Assembly (NCBI GenBank): GCA_002343455.1
Contig: DDSR01000336.1
Coordinates: 63,517-73,348 of the forward strand
DNA: 9,832 nucleotides
Source: Deltaproteobacteria bacterium UBA2385
GTDB taxonomy: Bacteria > Myxococcota_A > UBA796 > UBA2385
Direction of reading: 5' to 3'
In this document: positions 1 through 5,555 of the stretch, piece by piece
How positions within the stretch are numbered: position 1 is the stretch's first letter
Layout: each line of letters begins with the position of its first letter
Made by a program: the position numbers and the translations under genes
Notes under the pieces: generated by a model
Database searches by the model: none
The model's input: the letters and a program-made list of their open reading frames with translations, nothing else
Told to the model about the DNA's origin: nothing

Positions 1-174
1 CTGCCCCTGCCGGTCCAGGCCAACCGCGATGGCCGGACCCGGGTGGTCGTCCAGCACCGCGAGGACGGCGTCGAGGACGGTCACGAGGTGATGTTCCAGG
101 TCGAGGCCGCCCGCGCGCAGGTGGAGGGCTTCCTGCGCGGGCTGGCCGCAGGGGAGCCGGTGGTGGAGGACTAG
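1..174 (+). CDS. C-terminal fragment of an unrecognised protein
   Basis: Frame 1 is open from the left edge to a TAG stop at 172-174, giving the last 57 residues of a protein that begins outside the window. The visible part is highly charged (segments such as VVVQHREDGVEDGHEV) and ends in a probable helix (EAARAQVEGFLRGLAAG) before EPVVED. The alternating hydrophobic and charged stretch followed by a helix suggests the end of a small alpha/beta domain, but no motif allows a family call. The codon pattern, with G or C at nearly all third positions, fits a real gene in this genome. It lies 73 bases upstream of the next + strand gene, so the two could share a transcript. Confidence 0.6.
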   Translation: MPLPVQANRDGRTRVVVQHREDGVEDGHEVMFQVEAARAQVEGFLRGLAAGEPVVED

Positions 175-198
175 CGGGGTGGGGGAGTAGCGGGGTGG
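172..198 (+). repeat. 11-bp direct repeat at the stop codon
   Basis: TAGCGGGGTGG occurs at 172-182 and again at 188-198. The first copy includes the TAG stop of the upstream gene. It looks like a small local duplication; no function is evident. A 10-base palindrome, GGCGATCGCC, follows at 197-206. Confidence 0.5.
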
Positions 199-247
199 CG
201 ATCGCCGGCCCCCGACGGTACGGTGAGCCCACAGGGAGCACCTCACC

Positions 248-493
248 ATGAGCGTCATCAAGCGACTGGGCAACCTCGGCAAGGGACTCTGGAGCCTGAA
301 CACCAAGGGCGAGGACGCCGAGTCCACGGCCCGGATCGAGGCGCTGCGCGAGGAGCTGGCCCGTCAGGAGGCCATGGCCCGCCCCGCCCCGAGGCCGAGC
401 CGGCCCCAGCCCGCCGAGCCCGTCCCGGAAGAGGTCGAGCCGACGCGCCCGCCCGAGCGGGGGCCGGACGGCGCGGTCAAGCGGACGCTGTAG
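248..493 (+). CDS. Small charged hypothetical protein, 81 aa
   Basis: An 81-residue protein starts at ATG 248, with a purine-rich ribosome site (AGGGAG, 233-238) nine bases upstream. The N-terminus MSVIKRLGNLGKGLW is basic and amphipathic. It is followed by a short helical segment (about residues 20-45, rich in E, A, R and L) and a proline- and glutamate-rich tail that is probably disordered. There is no signal peptide, membrane segment or cysteine. The N-terminal pattern resembles small uncharacterised proteins I associate with myxobacterial genomes, but I cannot name a family. The amphipathic start could touch a membrane or a partner protein; that is inference. It converges on the next gene, with only 15 bases between the stops. 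The ribosome site and third-position GC bias support it over overlapping frames. Confidence 0.75.
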   Translation: MSVIKRLGNLGKGLWSLNTKGEDAESTARIEALREELARQEAMARPAPRPSRPQPAEPVPEEVEPTRPPERGPDGAVKRTL

Positions 494-508
494 GGGCGGG
501 GGGGCGAC

Positions 509-721
509 CTACTTCGCTTCCGGGGGCACCGAACGCATGTTGGCCTTCACGCAGGTCGGCTCCCAGGACTCGCCGTCGGGCTTGCTGAGGCAGTCGTATA
601 CCAACATGTTCCCGGTGGAGTTGGTGCGGACCAGGATGTAGTGCGCGTCTTCGGGAGGCTGCACGCCCATGTGGACAGTGTACAGCTTGGTGCAGGAGAC
701 GAGCAGCAGAGCGGCGATCAT
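509..721 (-). CDS. Small putative lipoprotein, 70 aa
   Basis: A 70-residue protein starts at ATG 721. Its N-terminus MIAALLLVSC is a minimal lipoprotein signal: a hydrophobic stretch with lipobox LVSC and Cys10 as the lipidation site, but no basic residue before it. An in-frame TGA lies six codons upstream (737-739), so no longer signal peptide is possible. A GGAG ribosome site lies just upstream of the ATG. The mature part, about 60 residues, contains two cysteines (44 and 57) that could form a disulfide in the periplasm, with a YDC...DGESWEPTC pattern. Function is unknown. It lies 23 bases downstream of another lipoprotein gene on the same strand, so the two are probably co-transcribed. The gene is less GC-rich than the core genes of the window. 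Confidence 0.7.
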   Translation of the reverse strand: MIAALLLVSCTKLYTVHMGVQPPEDAHYILVRTNSTGNMLVYDCLSKPDGESWEPTCVKANMRSVPPEAK

Positions 722-731
722 GGGGGCTCCA

Positions 732-747
732 GGGGTTCAGGGGTTCA
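732..747 (-). repeat. 8-bp tandem duplication between two lipoprotein genes
   Basis: GGGGTTCA is repeated head to tail at 732-739 and 740-747 on the + strand. On the coding (-) strand it spans the TGA stop of the upstream lipoprotein gene and a second TGA just before the ribosome site of the next gene. It is probably a replication slip that moved the two genes slightly apart. Confidence 0.5.
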
Positions 748-1212
748 GCGGATCATCTCGCCATCGCAGTCACCGTCGGAGATGCTGATCTCATCAGCGC
801 CATCCCATCGCCAGACCCCCATGTCGAAGTCTTCGTCCGCCGAGATCTCCACACCCATCTCGTCGCAGGAGCTGGACACCAGGTTGCCATCCTCCCAAAG
901 CTTGCATGAGAAGTCCATGACCACCGCAGTGTAGTCCAGACGCTGAGCCTTCTTGCCGTCGATGTTGACACTCAGGTCGATGCCGAGCTCTCGCCAGGCC
1001 TCGTAGTACGAACCGCCGCTGGAGGCGCTGGCGGTAGATTCAACCAGGAGCTCACCCACGTAGGTGCCCGCCTGGAGCTTCTCGATCTCCACGTCGAACT
1101 TGTTGGCGCTGTCCGATCCCGGGCAGGAGAGCTGCCCCGACCAGTAGCCCCCCAGGCCCGAATTGCAGGCAGCGAGCAGCGGAACGAGACAGAGAATGAA
1201 CGTACGACGCAT
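745..1212 (-). CDS. Putative outer-membrane or periplasmic lipoprotein, 155 aa
   Basis: The protein begins MRRTFILCLVPLLAAC, a classical lipoprotein signal: basic n-region, hydrophobic core, lipobox LAAC and Cys16. I chose ATG 1212 because AGGAG sits five bases upstream; an in-frame start at 1239 would add nine non-signal residues and spoil the signal peptide. The mature chain begins NSGLGGYWSGQLSC and alternates polar and hydrophobic residues, suggesting a small antiparallel beta fold. It contains four further cysteines (30, 103, 116 and 149), enough for two disulfides, and an acidic C-terminus (DGADEISISDGDCDGE) that might bind cations; that is inference only. No family is recognised. Two 60-base stretches counted here (841-960) are 57-60% GC, against 68% counted at 7501-7560. 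The small lipoprotein gene follows 23 bases downstream. Confidence 0.8.
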   Translation of the reverse strand: MRRTFILCLVPLLAACNSGLGGYWSGQLSCPGSDSANKFDVEIEKLQAGTYVGELLVESTASASSGGSYYEAWRELGIDLSVNIDGKKAQRLDYTAVVMDFSCKLWEDGNLVSSSCDEMGVEISADEDFDMGVWRWDGADEISISDGDCDGEMIR

Positions 1213-1217
1213 CTGGA

Positions 1218-1222
1218 CTCCT
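1218..1222 (-). promoter_or_regulatory. Ribosome binding site that fixes the lipoprotein start
   Basis: AGGAG on the - strand lies five bases before ATG 1212. It decides between the start at 1212 and the longer in-frame start at 1239, whose extra residues would disrupt the lipoprotein signal. Confidence 0.75.
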
Positions 1223-1272
1223 GTGGAAGAGCCCCCCACCTAAATCCTCCTCCAAACTGCGCCAGAAACAAG

Positions 1273-1293
1273 TGTTTTCACTTCCTGAAAACA
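1273..1293. promoter_or_regulatory. AT-rich perfect inverted repeat, possible operator
   Basis: TGTTTTCA, CTTCC and TGAAAACA form a perfect 8-base inverted repeat with a 5-base spacer. It lies in an AT-rich island in the 108-base gap between the membrane-protein gene (stop at 1321) and the lipoprotein gene (start at 1212), on the promoter side of the latter. The symmetry and half-site length are typical of a dimeric helix-turn-helix regulator site. It could instead be the hairpin of a terminator for the upstream cassette, but the 8-bp stem has only two G-C pairs and no clean T-run follows on the - strand. A weak -35-like TTGTTT follows it on the - strand, about 17-19 bases before poor -10 candidates. 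The rest of this gap shows no gene. Confidence 0.4.
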
Positions 1294-1320
1294 GCGCGCC
1301 GCCTGCCCCCTCGCCCTCCC

Positions 1321-1737
1321 TCAGCCCAGGTAGGCCTTGCGGACCTCGTCCTTGAGCAGCCCATAGAGCACGATCGCGCCGAAGGGGAAGCAGCCCGAAG
1401 GCAGGTAGATCCCGCCCAGGACCAGGGCCATGATCCAGGCCCACTTCGCCCCCCGGCCAAGGCCCCAGACCGCCACGAAGTTCAGCGAGCCGAAGCCGGC
1501 GATGATGATGAACATCACCAGGCTGAGCCCGACCGTGAACCCGCCGGAGACGGGCTCGCCGGGGTGGTCGACCTGCATCGACCAGGCCACCAGCGGCCCC
1601 GCGCCGACGCCCATCAGGATGTACATCAGGCCGCAGAAGACCAGCGTCCAGCGCGCGAAGCGCAAGGCTGGCACGTCGATGGCCTCCGCCGGGCTGAGGC
1701 GCGGGCTGGACTGCGGCGCGACGAAGGGATCGCTCAC
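1321..1737 (-). CDS. Small multi-pass membrane protein, 138 aa
   Basis: The protein starts at GTG 1737, and its start overlaps the TGA of the START-domain gene in a GTGA arrangement, so translation of the two is probably coupled. After a polar N-terminus (about residues 1-28) there are hydrophobic segments at about 30-52, 66-93 and 97-123. The central one is long and glycine-rich, so three or four membrane passes are possible. The C-terminus (KDEVRKAYLG) is charged and short. A PSGCFPFGAIVLYGLL pattern near the last segment resembles the end of many small uncharacterised bacterial membrane proteins in which a short cytoplasmic tail follows the final helix. No catalytic motif is visible. Its position at the end of the radical SAM and START cassette suggests a role linked to envelope lipid handling; that is inference from context only. 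Confidence 0.82.
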   Translation of the reverse strand: MSDPFVAPQSSPRLSPAEAIDVPALRFARWTLVFCGLMYILMGVGAGPLVAWSMQVDHPGEPVSGGFTVGLSLVMFIIIAGFGSLNFVAVWGLGRGAKWAWIMALVLGGIYLPSGCFPFGAIVLYGLLKDEVRKAYLG

Positions 1738-2375
1738 CGCCGCCTCGCTTCCTTGACCAGGTCGTCCACCGTGGTCGGCAGCGTGCCCTTGGTGGCCATG
1801 CTCTGCAGGTTCTCGGGGATGGCCCCGCCGCTGTCCGTGCAGATCAGGTAGCTGATCTCCACCCCGGCCTCGGCGCTCTTGAAGAGCCAGCCCCCGACGT
1901 TGACCGGCGGCTCGACCGCCTTGGGGTTGGCGGCGACCAGCTCCTCGTAGGTGGAGGCGTAGGGCCCGCCCCGCTCCCAGGCCTTCTCCCAGCGCAGGCC
2001 GACCTGGCCGGCCTCGCGGAAGACGGTGCCGTGCAGGAACCAGAAGCGGTCGCTGACGATCGGCACGCTGAGGTACTGGTAGTAGTCCAGCACCTCGCCG
2101 GAGCGCTTCAGGACGACGGCGTCCTTGATGCCGGCCGAGGACCAGGTCTTGGCGCCCTCGATGTCGGTCGCGACCGTCAGCAGCTTCTCGGCGGCCACGT
2201 CGCCGACCTTCGCCAGCCCGCGGAAGCAGGCCGTGCCGCCGATGGTCGCGCTGGAGAGCCGCACCTCGCCGGCGTTCTTGGTCGAGGCGACCTTGAACTC
2301 CTGCCAGGCGCTGCTGGTGGAGATCTGCGTCCAGGTGGGCGCGGCGAAGGCGAGGCTGCTGAGGAGGAGGAGCAT
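1734..2375 (-). CDS. Exported START-domain (SRPBCC fold) lipid-binding protein
   Basis: This 213-residue protein has a very short signal peptide (MLLLLSSLAFA, probable cleavage near residue 11-12) and then one domain of about 195 residues. The pattern matches START-type proteins: strands and a helix up to about residue 75, a central YYQYLSVPIVSDRFWFLHG region (about 98-116), and a C-terminal part with DSGGAIPENL (181-190) leading into a long closing helix that ends in KEARRR. START domains bind lipids or sterols in a hydrophobic cavity; the signal peptide places this one in the periplasm. ATG 2375 has GAGG five bases upstream and no in-frame start is seen nearby upstream. It follows the radical SAM gene by 43 bases and overlaps the membrane-protein gene. 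The ligand cannot be told from sequence. Confidence 0.85.
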   Translation of the reverse strand: MLLLLSSLAFAAPTWTQISTSSAWQEFKVASTKNAGEVRLSSATIGGTACFRGLAKVGDVAAEKLLTVATDIEGAKTWSSAGIKDAVVLKRSGEVLDYYQYLSVPIVSDRFWFLHGTVFREAGQVGLRWEKAWERGGPYASTYEELVAANPKAVEPPVNVGGWLFKSAEAGVEISYLICTDSGGAIPENLQSMATKGTLPTTVDDLVKEARRR

Positions 2376-2418
2376 GGGGACCTCGGCGGGTGGCGGATGG
2401 ACCCGCTCGACAGGGGGG

Positions 2419-3870
2419 CTATTCCAGCGGCAGCCGGACCGCCTTGGGGTTGGGCCGCGCCCGCCTCGCCATCCGCGCCCGGGCGAGGGGGAGGGCGAGG
2501 CCGTGCAGGGCCGCCCCCAACAGCTGCCTCCCGGCGAGGCGCGGCTCGGCCGGCAGCCGCCGCAGGGCCGAGGGGCCCAGGCTCAGCGCGTGCTGGTGCT
2601 GGATCACCCGCTTGGCGGCCTCGTAGAAGGGCTGCTCGAAGGGGGCCTCGAAGAGGGGCCGGTTGTCCATGCTGGCCTCCCAGCTCGTCGCCCGCAGGCT
2701 GGCCTCGACCCGCTCGTAGAAGGCGGTCCCAGGCAGCGGGTAGCTGACGCTGACGCCGATGCGCTCGGGCCGCAAGCGCCGGACCAGCTCGACGGTGGCG
2801 CGCACCTCCTCCAGGCCCTCGCCGGGGTAGCCAAGCTGCAGGAAGAAGCCCACGGCGATGCCCGCGGCCCGCAGGTTGCGCGTGGCCACCTCGATCTCGC
2901 CCACCGTGGTCTCCTTGTCCATCGCCCGCAGGACCTCGTCCGAGCCGCTCTCGGCCCCCAGCCAGACCTCCCGGCAGCCGGTGGCCGCCAGGTCGACGGC
3001 GAAGGCGGCCTCGCCCAGCAGATCGGCCCGGGAGAGGCAGCGGTAGGGCAGGATCGGGCGAGCCCCCCGGCTGGCGTCGAGGGCGAGGCGCAGCTCGCGC
3101 AGCCAGCGCCGGCGCAGGGCGAAGATGTCGTCGGTCATCCAGAGCCGGTCGGGCGAGAGGCGGTCCTGCAGCTCCAGGATGTCGGCGGCGACGCGCTCGG
3201 GCGAGCGCAGGGCGTAGCTGCGCCCCCAGGTCGGCTTGGCGCACCAGTTGCAGCGGTAGGGGCAGCCGCGGGCGGTGGAGAGGGGCAGCTCCCAGGCTCC
3301 GGTCGAGCGCAGCCAGGCCTGCCGGTAGGGGGACAGGTCCAGCAGCTCCCAGGCCGGAGCGGGCAAGCCGTCCAGATCGCTCAGCGGCGCCCGGCGTCCC
3401 CCCGCCCCGCGCGCGCCGTGCAGGCCCTCGACCGCCGAGCGACCCGCCAGCCACTCCACCAGCGCCTCCTGCACCTCGCCCGAGACGGCCGCGGTCGCGC
3501 CGGCGTCCAGGTAGTCCTGGGGGTGGTCCGAGACGTCCGGCCCGCTGGCCAGGGCCGGGATGCCGCGCCGCCTGGCCTGCTCCAGCATGGCGAGGCCCGC
3601 CCGCCGGATGCGGCCCAGGCACTGCTTCATCGCCACCGAGTGATCGTCGCCGACCAGGGCCAGGACCTCGGGGCGGAGGCGGTCGAGCAGGGCGCCGAAG
3701 TCGGTCTCGTCGGGCTGGAAGCTGCGGTCGTCGAAGAGGACCTCGTGGCCCTCTCGCTTCAGCCGGGCCGCCGCCACCAGGGTCTGGAGCGGCGGATAGG
3801 GGCGCCCCAGCGCCGCCTCGCGGGGATCGAGGGCGAGGTGGTAGTTGTGGCTGAGGAGGACGCGGGCCAG
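2419..3870 (-). CDS. B12-binding domain radical SAM protein
   Basis: About 483 residues if the proposed start is right. Residues 1-145 look like a cobalamin-binding Rossmann domain: MARVLLSHNY, then RPYPPLQTLVAAARLKREGHEVLFDD, a motif typical of BchE-like enzymes. The classical B12 DxHxxG motif is not seen, as is usual in that group. The radical SAM core follows: CPYRCNWC (Cys 203, 207 and 210, a CX3CX2C cluster), a WMTDDIF strand, LGAESGSDEVLRAMDK and FFLQLGYPGE. The C-terminus is helical and basic. Family members do radical methylation or ring chemistry with S-adenosylmethionine and cobalamin; the substrate here is unknown. The 5' end is uncertain. The frame has no ATG, GTG or TTG near the domain start, so I place it at CTG 3870 (CTG 3882 or ATC 3888 are alternatives). 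It heads a cassette with the START and membrane genes. Confidence 0.83.
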   Translation of the reverse strand: MARVLLSHNYHLALDPREAALGRPYPPLQTLVAAARLKREGHEVLFDDRSFQPDETDFGALLDRLRPEVLALVGDDHSVAMKQCLGRIRRAGLAMLEQARRRGIPALASGPDVSDHPQDYLDAGATAAVSGEVQEALVEWLAGRSAVEGLHGARGAGGRRAPLSDLDGLPAPAWELLDLSPYRQAWLRSTGAWELPLSTARGCPYRCNWCAKPTWGRSYALRSPERVAADILELQDRLSPDRLWMTDDIFALRRRWLRELRLALDASRGARPILPYRCLSRADLLGEAAFAVDLAATGCREVWLGAESGSDEVLRAMDKETTVGEIEVATRNLRAAGIAVGFFLQLGYPGEGLEEVRATVELVRRLRPERIGVSVSYPLPGTAFYERVEASLRATSWEASMDNRPLFEAPFEQPFYEAAKRVIQHQHALSLGPSALRRLPAEPRLAGRQLLGAALHGLALPLARARMARRARPNPKAVRLPLE

Positions 3871-3918
3871 GGCAGGTTCCAGGGAGATAGGGGCAGGAGA
3901 CCCCCTGAAGACTACCCC

Positions 3919-3923
3919 GGAGG
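3919..3923 (+). promoter_or_regulatory. Ribosome binding site of the DUF4920 lipoprotein gene
   Basis: GGAGG lies seven bases before ATG 3931, a strong Shine-Dalgarno match. It fixes this start and shows that the long open frame running through from the left on the same strand is not the gene. Confidence 0.8.
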
Positions 3924-3930
3924 CCCCCCG

Positions 3931-4506
3931 ATGGTGTTCCTTCTCGCCCTGCTGGCCTGCGGAGAGGCCGACTCGACCTCCCCCGGCAGCGCCCAGCCCT
4001 CCGCCTCCCAATCCGCCGCCCCCGCGGCTGCGCAGGCCACATCGGACAAGCGCCGGGGCCCCTCCCTCCTGCCCGCCAACAGCAGCTCCAGCGGCGGCTG
4101 GTCCCACTTCGGCACCGAGTTCACCACCGACCCCGCCTCCCTCCTGCGCTGCGAGACCCTGCTCGCCGATCCGGCCGCCCACGTCGACCAGACCGTGCGC
4201 GTCAGCGGCCGCGTCGCCGATGTCTGCCAGTCCCAGGGCTGCTGGATGGTGCTCACCCCGCTGAGCGGCGGCGAGCAGATGGTGCGCGTGACCATGAAGG
4301 ACCACGCCTTCTCGGTTGACAAGCAGGGCCAGGGGCGCGAGGCCGAGCTCGAGGGCGTGCTGATCGCGAAGCCCGTCGACGCCGAGACGGTCGCCCACTA
4401 CGAGAGCGAGGCCGGCACGGCGGGCGCCGTCCCCGAGAAGCAGGCCACGGGCGGCATCAGCTACGAGCTGGTCGCCAGCGCCGTGCGCTTCCGGAACCCC
4501 GGGTGA
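3931..4506 (+). CDS. DUF4920-type lipoprotein, 191 aa
   Basis: The protein starts MVFLLALLAC, a minimal lipoprotein signal with Cys10 and no basic residue. A serine-, alanine- and proline-rich linker (about residues 11-55) would tether the domain to the membrane. The globular part (about 58-190) contains VRVSGRVADVCQSQGCWMVL, with Cys99 and Cys104 in the C-x4-C-W pattern typical of DUF4920, then VRVTMKDHAFSVDKQGQG and GREAELEGVLIAKPV. This is a small, probably OB-like beta domain. The family's function is not known; the paired cysteines suggest a disulfide or metal site in the periplasm. Start: ATG 3931 with GGAGG seven bases upstream. The last codon overlaps manA (GTGA at 4503-4506), so the two are translationally coupled. 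It diverges from the radical SAM gene across about 60 bases in which I see no clear promoter. Confidence 0.88.
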   Translation: MVFLLALLACGEADSTSPGSAQPSASQSAAPAAAQATSDKRRGPSLLPANSSSSGGWSHFGTEFTTDPASLLRCETLLADPAAHVDQTVRVSGRVADVCQSQGCWMVLTPLSGGEQMVRVTMKDHAFSVDKQGQGREAELEGVLIAKPVDAETVAHYESEAGTAGAVPEKQATGGISYELVASAVRFRNPG

Positions 4507-5555
4507 GCGCGCCCCTCGAGCCCCTGCGCCTGAAGAACCCGATCCAGCGCTACGCCTGGGGCAGCACCAAGGCCCTGGCCCGCCTGCGCGGCAAGCTGCC
4601 CGGCGAGCACCCCGAGGCCGAGCTCTGGATGGGCGCCCACCCCCGCGCGCCCAGCACCGTCGAGCACGAGGGTCAGGAGCTCTCCCTCGACCAGGCCATC
4701 CGGCGCTGGCCGGCGGAGATGCTGGGCGGGGGAGAAGAGCTGCCCTTCCTCTTCAAGATCCTGGCCGTGGCCGCGCCGCTCAGCGTCCAGACCCACCCCG
4801 ACGCCGCGCAGGCCCGCCGTGGCTTCGACCGCGAAGAGGCCGCCGGCCTGCCCCGGGACGCGCCCACCCGCAGCTACCCCGACCCCCAGGCCAAGCCCGA
4901 GCTGGTCGTCGCCCTGACCCCCTTTCGCGCGCTCTGCGGCTGGCGGCCCTGGGAGGAGAGCCGGCAGCTGCTGGCCGCGGTCGGCCTGAGCCCCGCCGAC
5001 CGCCGCGAGGCCACCGCCCTGCTGATGGGAGGCTCCCCCGAGGTGCTCCGCGCGCTGGACAAGGCCCGCGATCCGCTGGTCGCCGAGCTGCTCCAGCACC
5101 ACCCCGGCGACCCCGGCGCCCTCTTCCCGCTGCTGCTGCGCACCGTTCACCTGGAGCCCGGACAGGGACTGTACCTGCCCGCCGGCAACCTGCACTGTTA
5201 TATTGAAGGCGTCGCCCTGGAGCTGATGGGCAACAGCGACAACGTGCTGCGCGGCGGCCTGACCATCAAGCACAAAGACCCCGCCGAGCTGCTCTCTGTC
5301 CTCGACGTCGAGGCCCCGCCTCCGCCGGTGCTGGAGACGGATGAGCAAGGCGGCTGGCCCAGCCCCGGGGCGCCCTTCCGGTTGCGAGGGGCGCACAGCC
5401 CCGTTCGTGGGCCAGCCATCGTGCTCTGCACCGGGGGCAGCCTCTACCTGGGCAGCATGCGCCTGCTCTCTGGCGACAGCGTCTTCGTGCCGGCCGCGGC
5501 CCGGCCTCAGCCGCTGGGGGGCGCGGGCGCGGGCTTCGTCGCCACACCTGGCTGA
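4503..5555 (+). CDS. manA: Mannose-6-phosphate isomerase, class I
   Basis: This cytoplasmic zinc enzyme interconverts mannose 6-phosphate and fructose 6-phosphate, feeding GDP-mannose for polysaccharides and glycoconjugates or allowing use of mannose. At 350 residues it is slightly short for a class I enzyme. The zinc ligands are all visible: Gln96 and His98 in SVQTHPD, Glu133 in AKPEL, and His231 in AGNLHCYIEG. The class I signature continues with ELMGNSDNVLRGGLTIKHKD (240-259), including the conserved arginine. The N-terminal RYAWGS (16-21) and AELWMGAHP (39-47) motifs are also typical. The start is GTG 4503, overlapping the DUF4920 stop, with a weak GGAA six bases upstream. The gene ends in TGA directly against the mtgA stop on the other strand. 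Nothing ties it to a particular polysaccharide cluster here. Confidence 0.95.
   Translation: MSAPLEPLRLKNPIQRYAWGSTKALARLRGKLPGEHPEAELWMGAHPRAPSTVEHEGQELSLDQAIRRWPAEMLGGGEELPFLFKILAVAAPLSVQTHPDAAQARRGFDREEAAGLPRDAPTRSYPDPQAKPELVVALTPFRALCGWRPWEESRQLLAAVGLSPADRREATALLMGGSPEVLRALDKARDPLVAELLQHHPGDPGALFPLLLRTVHLEPGQGLYLPAGNLHCYIEGVALELMGNSDNVLRGGLTIKHKDPAELLSVLDVEAPPPPVLETDEQGGWPSPGAPFRLRGAHSPVRGPAIVLCTGGSLYLGSMRLLSGDSVFVPAAARPQPLGGAGAGFVATPG

Noticed and set aside
197..206. GGCGATCGCC palindrome as a regulator site or terminator
   Set aside because: Palindromes of this composition are expected by chance in GC-rich DNA; there is no spacer loop or T-run and no partner copy was noticed.
248..493. 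The small 81-aa protein or the 70-aa lipoprotein as a RiPP precursor for the radical SAM enzymes
   Set aside because: Neither is next to a radical SAM gene; the first has no cysteine-rich or repeated core, and the second carries a lipoprotein signal rather than a leader-core layout.
2419..3870. Naming the first radical SAM gene as hpnP, hpnR or bchE
   Set aside because: Only the general B12-radical SAM layout is shared; no subfamily-specific motif or neighbouring hopanoid or chlorophyll gene supports a name.
2125..3930. A long + strand open frame running into the DUF4920 gene, giving a ~790-residue product
   Set aside because: Its first ~600 residues are antisense to the radical SAM gene and are low-complexity Gly/Ala/Arg/Gln/Pro sequence without motifs. 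The real start at 3931 has GGAGG and a lipobox.
3871..4398. Extending the radical SAM gene upstream to ATG 4398 (659 residues)
   Set aside because: The extra ~175 residues are glycine-rich antisense of the DUF4920 gene and add no recognisable domain; the conserved B12-like domain begins near 3870.
4461..5396. A 311-codon - strand open frame opposite manA
   Set aside because: It is a mirror of manA codons (Gln/Gly/Ala/Val-rich, no motifs); manA itself shows all zinc ligands.
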